Assembly (NCBI RefSeq): GCF_020520425.1
Contig: NC_079487.1
Span: 64,410,398 to 64,474,397 of the forward strand
Direction of reading: 5' to 3'
DNA from: Spinacia oleracea
Lineage: Eukaryota > Streptophyta > Magnoliopsida > Caryophyllales > Amaranthaceae
DNA length: 64,000 nucleotides
Shown here piece after piece: positions 11,162 through 22,160 of the stretch. Every line of letters begins with the position of its first letter. The first letter of the stretch is position 1. A model generated the notes under the pieces. That model was given only the letters and a program-made list of their open reading frames with translations, ran no database searches and was not told the DNA's origin. Position numbers and translations under genes: made by a program.

Positions 11162-12229
11162 TTGTTGCTATCTCAGCTCTCACGGAGCAATTAAAAGCAT
11201 AAAAAACAAGAGAATTAGTCACATTGGTAATCCTCTCAAGCTATAATCTTTCATTTTATTTCTCAGTACATTTAAACTTAGAAGAATGCCAGAATCGAAG
11301 AGTTATAAGACCTCAGTACATTTAAACTAAGCTTCCCTTCAACCACTTTCAGAATCATGTGTCATCAGAAGGTTCACAGACCGTAATACTCATATAGTTG
11401 AGACATCTTACGCCGCTTAATGAATGGTTTCCTAGAAGTTGTCCACCCGAATTTAGTTGTCACATTTGTAGCTTAAACTGTACTATCAACGTGACTATTG
11501 ATTCCGAATAGGGGGAATATCGTTTATTTTTGCTACTAGATTTAAGATTGTTAAAGATTGCTATGCTATGTACTGGAGTTTAGGGTGAATAATCTAGCGA
11601 TCTTATGTGGTGCTAGTTTTTGTGATCTGGTCCTTGGGTTTGTGGAAGGCCTTTAGGCGTGTTCTGAATGCTGTAATTGATAATGCGTGTCTATATTATT
11701 ATAGAATTAGTTGATTATGCGTGGCTATCTGATTATAGGATTATGCGTGTCCTGGATATGATAGCTATACCGCTATACAGAGTCGTTCTTTACTAATAAA
11801 GGGCTTGAGAACAACTATGGAGTGATAGTTACGCAGTATATCTTTGTGGTCTATCATTTTTCCCTATACAATCCTTCCTTTGGTGAGCCAAAACCTAATT
11901 CTAAAGAAAAGAGTGGGTGCCAAAGCGGACTAAGATTCTCAAATCTGAATCAATATCTTTCATTTCCCTTTCTTACAGTTTCCTGGTTTCAATAGTTGGT
12001 ATAAATTGTGATTATATTCGTGAATGTTGACAGCTGAACAAAACTTTAAATGAAGTTACACGATAGCTGCAGTTCAGTGGATGTGGTTTATAACACAGTC
12101 AATTTGATATTACTGGGTGGATAGATGCTTGTCTTTCATTGTTTGATAAATATGAATGTCTTTCACATATCACAATGATGTGGGATGTAAGCTGAAAAGA
12201 AACTGAATTTAAGATTTCTAATTTTATAG
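11162..12229 (+). other. Intron-like interior of the CACTA element
   Basis: Resumes the sequence interrupted at 1658. AT-rich with no supported ORF, ending in a splice acceptor (TTTTATAG) at 12229 just before the TAF6 exon. TTCTCAGTACATTTAAACT-like text recurs near 11262 and 11309. Nothing else recognised. Confidence 0.35.
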
Positions 12230-12316
12230 GAGGCAATCAAATGCATGCGACACTCAAAACGCACAATTTTAACAGCAGATGATGTCGATGCTGCCTTCAA
12301 GTTGAGAAATGTAGAG
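12230..12316 (+). pseudogene. TAF6: Captured TAF6 exon (histone-fold segment)
   Basis: An 87-base exon in phase 0 is bounded by TTTTATAG at its left and GTAAGC at its right. It translates to EAIKCMRHSKRTIL followed by TADDVDAAFKLRNVE. This is the conserved part of the N-terminal histone fold of TAF6, the TFIID/SAGA subunit that pairs with TAF9, where plant proteins read EAIKCMRHSKR...DVDGALNLRNVEP (from memory). Neither the preceding exon nor the following PIYGF-type exon was found nearby. Lying inside a CACTA element, it is best explained as a transduplicated gene fragment. A decayed native TAF6 locus is the alternative. Confidence 0.8.
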
Positions 12317-13704
12317 GTAAGCCTTAAACTATATTTCCATTTTCTACTACAATAGAAGGTTATCTTATCTTAATGCCACAGACTCACAGTAAAACACTGA
12401 AGTTGGTTCCTACTTCCTAGTCTGTTATTTTTTTTTTACTGAAGTGCTCATGTCCATTTTATTTTTAATTCCTTCTACTTTTTCGCAGACTTGTGATCAG
12501 TAATGCATGCAGCAAACCTTTGCGCTATACACAGAAGGGCACTAACTTAGAAAAGCCTTTAGGCATTGGGGAACACTCTCATATTCAGTGGACAGATACA
12601 ACAAGGTAATCCACACACATTTCACTAGCAAATTGTAATCTTCACTTGCAAAAACTTCTGCTGCTTAGTCACACATCTGTGAAATATGGCTAGTACAGAA
12701 TGCTTCATGAAGCTGGCAGTACTAACTCTTGTGTAGAATAATATTTCCACTCTCAACACTTCAACAGATATGATCTTGTTTGTGTAATGATAAAATTCTT
12801 ATGGAACTTCATCTAACTGTTGCACTCATTTCTTTACTGATTTCAGCCTATCTCCGTGTTGGTTTTAACATATTGCAAATAAAAAGACAACCCTCTGCAA
12901 TAGAAAGACATATTTAATTTGGTTGTTTATAATTTATACTACGATCATTGTTGTATGTCTGACAGATCGAAGTACTTGTTAGTTTGTAAGAATCAGACAG
13001 ACCGAGAGTGGTATTGCAGACTGTAAACAAGCTTGATATCATAGAGTACATCATAGTTGAGGTAGAATTATTTATCAAAGTGGTGGTTTTACTATTTAAA
13101 TGTTCGCTGGATCTTTTTCTTATCACTGTTTTGTGATCAATTTGTAGCAGTTCTTATTGTAGAGGCCCGTTTTTCACATAACACCAAGTGTCCATTACTA
13201 AAACTAATGGAATAGCGGAGATCATTTGACGAGGTGAGAAGCATACAAGCCCCTTCATTTACATCTGGTCAATTTTGAAGATGTGAAGAAGAATTGCGAC
13301 ATTCTATTGTACCCATATCTGAATAAAAGGTAGCTGAGCTCTTGCAAGCTGTTGATGACGTCTTGGACTTAATGTGAACTCGATTTGTAGCTAGCTAGAT
13401 AGTTTGTTGTAACATTTAACTTAATTTTTTATGTTTCAAGTGTAGGTAGGTTATCAACATGTTGGTTGATCTATGACGATTTTGCCTTATATTGGGTTGT
13501 AAACTTTTGTGACAGGTATATATAAACCATTCCCGGTATTGGGAAGGGTCTAATTACAAAGGAGACTCTGTCGAAATTTCCATCTAATTTACTTTTACTT
13601 TTATGCTCTGGATATATATTATATGTACTGAGATTATTCAAGCTACATAGTATTAAGTTGATAAATAAAAATATTACAAAAAAAAGACGAAAAAAAAGAC
13701 GAAA
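12317..13704 (+). pseudogene. Further exon-like fragments of unknown genes inside the CACTA element
   Basis: At 12489-12605 an open 117-base stretch is bounded by TTTTCGCAG and a GTAATCC donor. Its translation (KPLRYTQKGTNLEKPLGIG) matches nothing I recognise, and its phase does not fit TAF6. At 13271-13378 a C-terminal-looking piece reads NFEDVKKNCDILLYPYLN and then, after a one-base frame change, VAELLQAVDDVLDLM plus stop. These suggest pieces from more than one gene. An A-rich run with repeated AAAAGACG lies at 13675-13710. Confidence 0.35.
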
Positions 13705-13977
13705 AAAAAAAGTCATTTGCGTCGCACATTTAGCTAATGTGCGACGTAAATGACTTTCTAGAATAGCGCCAAAAAAGTCATTGGCGTCGAACATTAGCTA
13801 AATGTGCGACGTAAAAGACTTTTCAGCATGGCGCCATAAAAGTCATTTGCGTCGCACATTTAGTTAAAGTGCGACGTAAATGACTTTAGGCCATTTGCGT
13901 CGCGACCTTTTGCGTCGCACAATGTGCGACGAAATGGCCTTAAATGACCGACGTAAATGAGCATTTTTCCACTAGTG
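13705..13977. repeat. Right subterminal repeats and terminus of the CACTA element
   Basis: At least four GTCATTTGCGTCGCACATTT / AATGTGCGACGTAAATGACT hairpin-like pairs lie head to head, with spacers such as TAGAATAGCGCC. The zone ends in TTTTTCCACTAGTG. Each pair is itself an inverted repeat, so it can fold into stem-loops. This is the expected build of a CACTA subterminal region. Confidence 0.75.
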
Positions 13978-13980
13978 ATA

Positions 13981-14246
13981 CTTCCTATGTTCTATAAATA
14001 TCGCACCATCTTGTTTTTACACTATTCACACTAGTCATTTGGTCATTGTTTGTGATTCTACCTAAGAAAAATTATAGTCATGTGGGATAACCTTGTTAGA
14101 TACGTATCGTTATACATTTTCTAAATATAATTTTTTTTATATAGTTTTTACTTATATATGATTCGAAGTATTAAGAGTCAAAGTATGCGATGGCCGATGG
14201 GAAGCGTAAAGTCAATTATGCTGCAATATTTATGAAACGGAGTGAG
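13981..14246. mobile_element. Stowaway-like MITE (266 bp), diverged
   Basis: The ends CTTCCTATGTTCTATAAATATCGCA and TGCAATATTTATGAAACGGAGTGAG are imperfect inverted repeats flanked by TA (13979-13980, 14247-14248). It abuts the CACTA right end with only its TA between. The interior (TCATGTGGGAT...TTGTTAGAT) recurs at 28020-28215 and, inverted, at 24378-24580, so this is a dispersed family. Confidence 0.65.
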
Positions 14247-14368
14247 TATATATATTTTTTGAAAGTATATTTATTTACAATTATGCCATGTGATTTATAC
14301 TATTAATCATTAACCGTTATTGATTTGGAATCACAAGAAAACATGTTTCATTTTAAACTCAAAAACAA

Positions 14369-14838
14369 TCATATTTGTAAATTTCTAAATGTGCCAAAGA
14401 AGTACGAAAAAACCACCTTCCAATCCATAGAATGCGAATGATTATAAGCAATCCAGTTATTCCATTCCAAATCAAAGGAAACATTTAGGATGAAAGAGGA
14501 AGGGATTTTAAACCAATCAAAAATATAATTCCAAATAATATTAGATCCAAAACATTCTCTAAAATGATATAATGTGATTCCGAGTGTAATCCACATCTAG
14601 AATTAGACGTAATACTCCGTAAAAGGGAGAAAAGATTGTTGAAGCCTGTGAATTGGGTGAAAGTAGGATACTCCTTCTTTGGCTTTTTTCTACCGAGTTT
14701 AGCGAAGACGATTTCTCTCTCCTTTGAATATAGAGATTTTTTCGGCCACATGAAGGATTTCATGAAAACAATTTCAAAGTAACTTTTTGTATTTAAAGGA
14801 AAAATTGGAGAGTTAATAATTATAAAGAAATACTTCAT
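14369..14838 (-). pseudogene. LINE reverse-transcriptase C-terminal relic (zf-RVT region)
   Basis: Minus-strand translation in two frames gives RCGLHSESHYIILE, then HFRECFGSNIIW, then WKVVFSYFFGTFRN. These resemble the zf-RVT cysteine/histidine region and the start of the RNase H-like tail of plant non-LTR retrotransposons. At least one frameshift separates them and no RT core or poly(A) tail was found, so it is a short decayed fragment. Confidence 0.5.
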
Positions 14839-15306
14839 TTTTTAAAAGATTTCTCTAATAATGTAAGCGGAAAAATCCCCATAACAAGGTCATATGTGTG
14901 CAGAAGTTGATGTCAACAATTTTTTTTAATGATATTTAGTTATAGAAAGATAATTTTATTCTTTTAAACAAAAGATTATTAATTAGTTGATCACCACAAA
15001 CTTAAATTGATCAATTGATATTAGATCACAAATTTTTATGTACAACATGTTAGAAGCTTACATGATACAACTAAAACGATTTTTTGTCAATGCATTTAAT
15101 TGTAAATTGTGAGCACGTGCATGGGCTAGAAAGTATGACTGGTTAAATGGTTATAATTGGTAAAGTATAATCGGTTGTACGGTGAAGATACTCAGATCAT
15201 TAATCATAATATAGATAAAAGGTAACAAAACCAATACAAAAAGAAAGTACATTATCCATTCTTCAATACAGAAGGAGTATAAGTTAAAAATTCATTGATG
15301 AAAAAT
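14839..15306. other. AT-rich spacer
   Basis: No ORF, terminal repeat or RNA gene recognised. The right end is the 3' flank of the dirigent gene and may contain its 3' UTR. Confidence 0.4.
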
Positions 15307-15888
15307 CTAAAAGTGATACACATAAACATGGTACTCCACAGTAGCATCTCCTTGTGAATTGGACCAAACAGTATGGGCCAAAGCATATCCACGAGCAAAG
15401 CGAAAAAGCCCGGTTCCACCAACAATGGGCATCTCCCTAATATCCTGCATTGGGGGATTCCTTCCAACAATAGCTATACTACTCCCATTGTACTTCCCCT
15501 TGGTAAACAAATAATTTATGACCATTAACAATGCAACTTCATTTTGAGATGCAAGCCCATATATCCCTTGGGCTTGCCCTATAATCTCCGACTTACGATC
15601 CACCTCAGCCGTTAACGGGTCATCTGCCATCATCATATCCCCAAACCCTGTACCATAAGCGCGGTTTGGGGTGGCTATTTGGATCGCCGTTGGGCGTTTT
15701 CCACTTACAATGTCTTGGAAGAAAAAGTGTAGGTGGGTCATTTTTTCAACACGGGTTCGGGATATAGATAGTGGGTGTTGATCCGAGAAGACTTTCCCAT
15801 CAGAAAATTTGATGAAATAGAATAAAACTAAGAGAAATAGTGTGCAAACATTTGGAAAATTAAATGTCATTTGAGTTTGTGAGCACAT
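15307..15888 (-). CDS. Dirigent protein (DIR family), single exon
   Basis: The frame encodes 193 residues from the first ATG, or 186 from the second (15867, MTFNFPNV). The second gives a cleaner secretion signal (hydrophobic TLFLLVLFYFIKF then SDG). The mature part carries the dirigent signature in order: THLHFFFQDIVSGKRPTAI, FGDMMMADDPLT, GQAQGIYGLAS, VINYLFTKGKYNGSSI, REMPIVGGTGLFRFARGYA. Dirigent proteins are secreted eight-stranded beta-barrels that steer the stereochemistry of phenoxy-radical coupling in lignan and related phenolic synthesis. Length, lack of introns and the C-terminal strand all fit an intact family member. An AT-rich TATTTATAT lies about 25-33 bases upstream of the first ATG, which also favours the second start. 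Which bimolecular product it controls cannot be told. Confidence 0.92.
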   Translation of the reverse strand: MCSQTQMTFNFPNVCTLFLLVLFYFIKFSDGKVFSDQHPLSISRTRVEKMTHLHFFFQDIVSGKRPTAIQIATPNRAYGTGFGDMMMADDPLTAEVDRKSEIIGQAQGIYGLASQNEVALLMVINYLFTKGKYNGSSIAIVGRNPPMQDIREMPIVGGTGLFRFARGYALAHTVWSNSQGDATVEYHVYVYHF

Positions 15889-16540
15889 CTATGTAACAAC
15901 AAGACTCCAAGAATATAAATAGATGATGATTTAGGTTGATTATTTCCGACGTGTGGAATTAACTACTAGCACTTTTTTCATGTGAAAAGTCATACGTAGC
16001 AATGGTATAACTTGTACTTGAACCAACCATGATGCTCTCAACTACCTATAGTTTGTTAGGGCCAATTATGGGTTTGTTGGAGTACTTCGTACGAATTGAA
16101 GTGTTTTTTCTTTTCTTTTTTTATTTTTTATTATTATCACTTGAATATTTGGATAATGAGTATTGCTAAGATAGATAGAATACTTCTCAATCAACATTCA
16201 ACACAAGTTTGTGGAGAAATCGTTTTGTGACTAGGAGGTTATAGGGTTAAGTTTCTTCAATTACATAATATTTAGGAATAACTCAAATATAGACATGTGT
16301 ATTTGTGCTGACTAACTTGTAAAACATTATTAATGTCACAGAACAAAGTGAAATTGTGAATTTTTTATTTTTACCCATAAGAAGTAGTATAGTTTAGTAA
16401 TTTAACTATAATTCCATTCTTTTCCATAGCGAGTCATCTTTTACCCCACTCATTTATTTATGGTCAAATTGGAACTAAAAGCACAACTGCACAAGCGATG
16501 AACAAGAAATGTATGAAGTACATCGCATCTTTTGTGTGGC
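15889..16540. other. 5' flank of the dirigent gene, no feature recognised
   Basis: AT-rich, with short T-runs near 16105. It must hold the dirigent promoter at its left end. No transposon terminus was identified. Confidence 0.4.
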
Positions 16541-16580
16541 CAGTTATACCATCAACTTGATGGTGTGATGATGTGTTCAC
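16541..16580 (+). repeat. Left arm of an outer inverted repeat
   Basis: CAGTTATACCATCAACTTGA followed by TGGTGTGATGATGTGTTCAC. The reverse complement occurs at 22124-22160 with one substitution-type change in the core and a 3-base gap. The arm also contains the near-palindrome CCATCAACTTGATGG. It bounds the minisatellite block on its left. Confidence 0.6.
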
Positions 16581-16799
16581 AGCTTCTTTGTGCGCAACTA
16601 TTATAGAGAATGCTGGTATTACTTGACTTTCTATGTTGGTGTTACTTATATGTAGTATTCGCGGTGACTTTTCTTGTTATATTGCAGTTTTTTTTTTATT
16701 ATTTCATGTTATATGCTCTTTGTATAAAAGTGTGTGGCCTAAAATTATAAAAAAAAAAAAACCACCCCTAAAACTATACGGAGTAAGTACCTTGACTAA

Positions 16800-17089
16800 G
16801 GCTCTATTCTGTTCAACTTATTTTGACTTATTTCAGACAAAATAAGTTCAGATAAGTTCGGTTAAGTTCAGATAAGTTCAGTTAAGTTCAGATAATATAA
16901 GTTCAGAAAAAATAAGTTTTTTTCATACATTTTCACACACATATAAGTCAATATAATTTCAGACAAAATAAGTTTTATTCGGATAAAATAAGTTTAGATA
17001 AGCCAAGATAAGTTCGGTTAAATTCAGTTAAGTTCAGATAAATCCAAATAATATAAATTCAGTCAAAATAAGTCGAATAGAGCGGGACC
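16800..17089. mobile_element. Tourist-like (PIF/Harbinger-type) MITE, 290 bp
   Basis: The left end GGCTCTATTCTGTTCAACTT and the right end AAGTCGAATAGAGCGGGACC are imperfect inverted repeats flanked by TAA (16797-16799, 17090-17092). The interior is dominated by short direct repeats AAGTTCAGATAAGTTCAGTT. Confidence 0.6.
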
Positions 17090-17472
17090 TAAAACTATAA
17101 AAGTAGCTCCCCTAAAACTATAAAAGTGACCCCTCTAAAAATATAAATGTACCTTATGTAAAACTACCAAACTACCTTAAATAAAACTATAAAAGTACCT
17201 TTCATGAAATTATTAAACATACCATAGAAATAACATGACTAAAAATATAAAAGTACACTCCCTCATTCTATAGAAGTACCTCGCTCAAAACTATAAAAGT
17301 ACCTTACATGAAACTATAAAATTATAGAGTATCTGAAATAAACCATTAAAGTATATGGCCTAAAAACTATAAAAGAATCTCCTCTTAAACTATAAAATTA
17401 CCTCCCCCTAAAACTATAAAATTATAAACTATAGAAGTAACTTGACTAAAACTATGAAATCACATCCCCTAA

Positions 17473-17879
17473 GGGCATGCTTGGATTTAGTGTAATGGAT
17501 TATGAGGGTAATAAAAGTCAAATCACCTTAATAAAATAAAAATGAAGGTGAATTGAGATGGTTGCAAGGAGGGTTGTGCGGTGGTATTGTGATGAGAAGT
17601 TGTGGTAGTGGTGGTGTTGTGAGGAGAGGAGAGGAAGGGGAAGTTATTACTTATTACCCTCCAAATGAGGGTAATAATCGCCCTAGTTGGATGGTGGGTA
17701 ACTATTCCCCCCATAATGAGGGTGTTTGTTCTCCATTTCCTTTTATTTTCTTCTTGCTAATACTAGCTTGTTCTCTTTGCCACCACTTCATCCCTTCATC
17801 ATCACCTTCAATTACCTTTTTTTTTTGAGTTTGACTTTTATTAACCCCTTAATGCATTACCCTCAATCCAAGCATGCCC
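17473..17879. mobile_element. Tourist-like (PIF/Harbinger-type) MITE, 407 bp
   Basis: GGGCATGCTTGGATT at the left and AATCCAAGCATGCCC at the right are perfect 15-base inverted repeats, with TAA on both sides (17470-17472, 17880-17882). Inverted homology continues inward (TAATG...GAGGGTAAT). It carries no coding potential beyond chance frames. Confidence 0.85.
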
Positions 17880-17980
17880 TAAAACTGTAAAATTATAAAA
17901 CTATAGAAGTAGTTGTTCTCAAAAAAAAAAAAAAATAATAACTATAGAAGTAGCTAGACTAAAACTATCAAAGAACGTAC

Positions 17981-18442
17981 TGTTGGAAATAATGCGTTGT
18001 AACCATGAAAATTAACAATAAAATAATAGGGAAGAACACAATATTCAATAATTGATCTCAAAAGCTGTGACGGGTTTTACGCCTGCCCTAGAAGCGTATT
18101 TCGCCACCACCGGTACAAGGTTCTCAGTGACGATTGCTCCCCAAGGGTAACACAGCTACCTTCCAACTCTGTACCCCGATTGGAAGGCTGGAATTACTTC
18201 AAGAACTGCTCAGATCTCTATTTGACAATAATGACAGATATAATATTTTTAGGGTTTTTTTCGTTTCTCTGTATGTCTCTAGGTTATCTTATTGGAATAA
18301 ATAAAAGAGTATTTATAAGGAATCTGGTATAAACCGCAACTCCTAGACAATACTCCAAAACCAATACCCACGACAACAATGAAACGGGCCCACAAGCATT
18401 ATCACAATTAAATCGATCCGTAATGCATTATAATTACCAACA
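17981..18442 (-). repeat. LTR of the non-coding element (462 bp)
   Basis: Differs from its partner mainly by an extra T-rich stretch (TTTTTAGGGTTTTTTT) near 18247 and a single-base change near the start (ATATTCAATAA against ATACTCAATAA). Such similarity suggests a young insertion. Confidence 0.85.
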
Positions 18443-18769
18443 ATCCCCCACTAATGCATACGGACAAGAGATATTGAAATCTGAGCAGTAAATGAAAGGT
18501 TTAGCGCATAAATGTTAGTGTCTAAAGACTTGAACTAACATATTAGTGGAGCGAGGTATTCAACAACCAATAAAGTATCCGATGATTGAACTCTACGACT
18601 ATTGAAGAAACCCAACACCACACGCTTCACCTTTAGAAGCTTGAAAAATTCCGCGACCGCATGAAACGTCATACGAGGCCAACTTTCCCTTGGATTCTAG
18701 TGAGTATTATTAGAAAAACAACAAACATGTTTTTCATAGAAGGATGCCATCCCCTCTTACTCACATAGG

Positions 18770-19290
18770 TGTCTCATCAAGTCTATTTTACCACATAAAC
18801 CACCCAAAAGGCATATGAAGACATTAAGAACTTTAAACGTCCAACCTTACTCATCGGTATACCATCAAGTCCGTTTTATTAGGACCACTCAAAGGAGCTA
18901 TGTATATATTAAGAACATATTGTTCAACCTCACAAATTGCACAATGTATCTATCACGTCTTCTCATGAAATCACTTAGTAAGTGAAGTCAATCAGGCTAG
19001 ATACTTTAATCTTAAATCCATCAAGTTCAATAATAAGAACCATCCACACAATAGGACTATGGACTCATAAGAGCAACAAGGATTAACCTTCCAAATCATA
19101 AAGCGGTGTATCTATCAAGGCTTCTTATAGTACCACCCATTCTAGGAGACCATAAGGCTAGATACATTAAGAGTAAAATACTCAACCTTACCCAAAACGG
19201 TGAATCCATCAAGTTCTCTCATAGAACCACCCAAAATCGGGCTATAGATTCATTAAGAGCAGAAGCTCATCCTAACAAGTGTTTTCTGTA
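18770..19290. repeat. Degenerate tandem repeats of about 85 bp inside the non-coding LTR element
   Basis: About six copies share the pattern CATCAAGTC-TCTTATAGAACCACCCAAA-GGCTATA-ATACATTAAGA-CTCAACCTTAC. Clear examples start near 18775, 18858, 19095 and 19203. A second pair of looser direct repeats lies at about 20290-20415 and 20630-20745 (both ending in GAACTTC-TGACGTCAAGC-type text). They are not coding in any frame. Confidence 0.55.
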
Positions 19291-21556
19291 GAAATTGAAC
19301 ACAACATAGATTTTAAAAACCCTTCCCCTTAACTAGTTTGACACCAACTCGTGCCAAGACCTTACTTAAAGAATATTTTCTCTTTAATCTCACATACTCA
19401 AGGAGGGTATCACATTCACAAATAACTGTATTTTCCGTGTCTAAAATGCACGAATGTGTCTCACTTTGCCAATTAACTCATTGTACATGACAACTCACAC
19501 ATACAGTAACTAGTGAATAACAATATGAAGAAATGCGATAAAATTACTTACTCCCACAATGAGCCATCATCCAATAGACTTTTCTTATTTTATGAATCTT
19601 GACTTGTAGGATCCAATGATATTGCCATAAATTCATATTGACTCCATGGGAATCTCAAACCTACTCGTTTTATTTGATCCTCTTCCCATTGTACCTTTTG
19701 GTGAATAATAATCACTTCCACGCTCTCCACCTATGCAATATAGGATTATCTACAAGGTATGCTTACAGCACAAGCATCATCAAGTCATGAATTAATCATA
19801 CAATAGTAGTACTTCAAGCATGTTAGCATATTCAATTTATGAGAAACTATTTCTAGATAAATTTCCACAATATGCTAGGATTATACAATAGTATAATTGC
19901 CACTCAGTTAAGAATTGGTACTTACCAAAAAGCCTCTACAAACTCAAATGTAGTTAGGACGTACCTTTACCGATTCATTTGTCTCAATTTGTCTTTTATC
20001 TTAAATTGAGTAAATAGAATCTTTAATTAGTTTCATTTAAAGCACTAACGTGTGTACCATGCAACATAATGTGATTCACACAAGGCATATGAACACTATC
20101 AAAGCCAACCACATATAGGGACACACACATATGCATCAATTATGCTCATAATAAAACAAATAGCATGAAATAATTTTAATAAAAACTAATCATATCAATG
20201 CTTAAGTGTTCTTTTCCAACATACTCCTCATTTCTAGCTAGTAAACTAGCTCATTGGCCTCAAACATTAACTCACACCCCCACATTGACCAACAAAGTAT
20301 CAGATAACAATGTACCAGACATCAAAGGAGGGAACATATCTACATATTATGTAAATAAGTTAGAGTTTGCCAAAATAAAGTTTAATTTAGATAAGAAACT
20401 TCTCTGACGTCAAGCATGATGGATACACTATCATTAATGCTCGTGCTCTCCAAAGTAGTATACGAGCATCCTCATCTTTATTGCTAGCTCTGCTAACAGG
20501 TATTCACATTAACTATGCGTCCAAGTATAATTGACCTGCACAACCTTGTTAGTGACCAACGCACAAAACCACAACTAATGCACTTGTTAGTCTTCGAACT
20601 TTAGCTTTAACCCTCACATTGCACAACAATTTATTAAAGATAATATCATACATAAAAGAGGTCACATAATAAACATATTATGTAAAAATAAAGTTTGATA
20701 ATAAAAGAATTGGAAAAGAACTTCCTTGGTGTCAAGCGGGTTGTTGATCGTCTTCGATCAATAACATATACTCATGCTAGTATAGTGCCTAAACGTCATT
20801 GCTAACGACGACCCATAACAGAACAAGTCGGCAATATCCAAGATATCCTCTTACACAAAATATGGGACAGCCTACTCCACGACTTGAGTGCGGCCAATCC
20901 TCTTTGCCGCGGATAGGTTGTGGTATCTACTGATCAGAATTACGCTGAAAATCAAATACTCTTATGGGAGCCGTAAACTCGTAAGGCAATTGCATTCAGC
21001 CAATTGTAATCTTCTTTAACTTAATAAATAATGATTGTGATCCCATTGTATCTTCCTCAATTGCAATTAACTATTTAAGGGATAAAGGAAATCATCGTAG
21101 CTTGACAACTGGTGATTTTGATCAATTGAAAAGTAATAAGTTCCATCCAACTTGATGACACTACAATAAATTCTGACTAAAGGATGGTCAAAATTCCTCG
21201 ATGCTGACGAAGAGATTTAAATTGCTAGTATCCTAGTACTCCAGGAAAACGGAAAATAAATTTCCTTCCAACACATGACTCATATTAAAATTCATACGGT
21301 CTGCTCCACTTCAGCCAAGAAAAAATTATCCAAAGCCCAAACACTTGATAAATAGGCCTAATTTAATCGGAACACCACCACTGGAAACTTGTGGTAGCCA
21401 CGATCATCAATATTACGGAGTATATGAATTATTCATAATATCTACCTTGCATATTAATAACATGCCAGCAAAACTACAACAACAACAAATTTAGGGTAGC
21501 CTCACCAATTTGTCATTTATATATTTCACGGTAACAACATGAGTACGCTTCTAGAT

Positions 21557-22003
21557 TGTTGGAAATAATGCGTTGTAACCATGAAAATTAACAATAAAAT
21601 AATAGGGAAGAACACAATACTCAATAATTGATCTCAAAAGCTGTGACGGGTTTTACGCCTGCCCTAGAAGCGTATTTCGCCACCACCGGTACAAGGTTCT
21701 CAGTGACGATTGCTCCCCAAGGGTAACACAGCTACCTTCCAACTCTGTACCCCGATTGGAAGGCTGGAATTACTTCAAGAACTGCTCAGATCTCTATTTG
21801 ACAATAATGACAGATATAATATCGTTTCTCTGTATGTCTCTAGGTTATCTTATTGGAATAAATAAAAGAGTATTTATAAGGAATCTGGTATAAACCGCAA
21901 CTCCTAGACAATACTCCAAAACCAATACCCACGACAACAATGAAACGGGCCCACAAGCATTATCACAATTAAATCGATCCGTAATGCATTATAATTACCA
22001 ACA
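21557..22003 (-). repeat. Second LTR of the non-coding element (447 bp)
   Basis: Near-identical partner of 17981-18442, followed directly by the CGTAC duplication and then by renewed minisatellite sequence. Confidence 0.85.
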
Positions 22004-22123
22004 CGTACATGTCCTAAATTATAAAAGCAACTGATCTAAACGTATAAAAGTAATTGCATTGACGTTTTGGGTTCCGTTAACCTTCGTTAATGGGATTTAA
22101 ACGCGGTGGGCTTACTTACAATT

Positions 22124-22160
22124 GTGAACATATCACACCATCAAGTTGGTGGTATAACTG
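22124..22160 (-). repeat. Right arm of the outer inverted repeat
   Basis: GTGAACATATCACACCATCA followed by AGTTGGTGGTATAACTG is the reverse complement of 16541-16580. Similarity may extend weakly outward (GATCACATATAAGACTTTTT against the left flank). Confidence 0.6.

Larger units (their letters stand above)
1..13977. mobile_element. CACTA-type DNA transposon, right part; left end outside window
   Basis: The right terminus, read from 13977 on the minus strand, is CACTAGTGGAAAAATG, a CACTA-type terminal repeat. Inside it lies a zone dense in GCGTCGCACA / TGTGCGACGTAAA in both orientations (13705-13977). The same motif family (TTGCGTCGCACATTTA, TTACGTCG, GCGACGTAA) fills 1-65 and 394-540, so the start of the window is probably the other subterminal zone. 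No transposase was recognised between them; instead there are UTR-like and exon-like pieces (541-1658, 11162-13680) including a TAF6 exon. An Athila-like retrotransposon (1659-11156) and a Stowaway MITE (68-391) are nested inside. A possible 3-base duplication ATA follows the right end. That both zones belong to one element is inferred from the shared motif, since the left tip is not visible. Confidence 0.55.
17981..22003 (-). mobile_element. Non-coding LTR retrotransposon (4.0 kb), recent insertion
   Basis: Two highly similar LTRs (17981-18442 and 21557-22003) begin TGTTGG and end CCAACA. An exact CGTAC duplication flanks the element (17976-17980 and 22004-22008). Orientation is taken as minus because the minus strand shows a purine tract TTAGTGGGGGAT immediately before an LTR, at 18443-18454. 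The 3.1 kb interior has no reverse transcriptase, gag or other supported ORF. LARD-like non-autonomous status is inferred. A tRNA-primer site was not recognised on the other side. Confidence 0.85.
16752..22065 (+). repeat. Minisatellite array of an AAAACTATAAAAGTACC-type unit, interrupted three times
   Basis: Units of roughly 20-25 bases built on CCTAAAACTATAAAAGTA, with variants (AAACTATAAAATTA, AAACTATAGAAGTAG), run at 16752-16799, 17090-17472, 17883-17975 and 22009-22060. The gaps between these blocks are exactly three transposon insertions (16800-17089, 17473-17879, 17981-22003), each with its own target duplication. The array was therefore contiguous before them. Unit length is not constant and the copies are degenerate. 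Confidence 0.75.
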
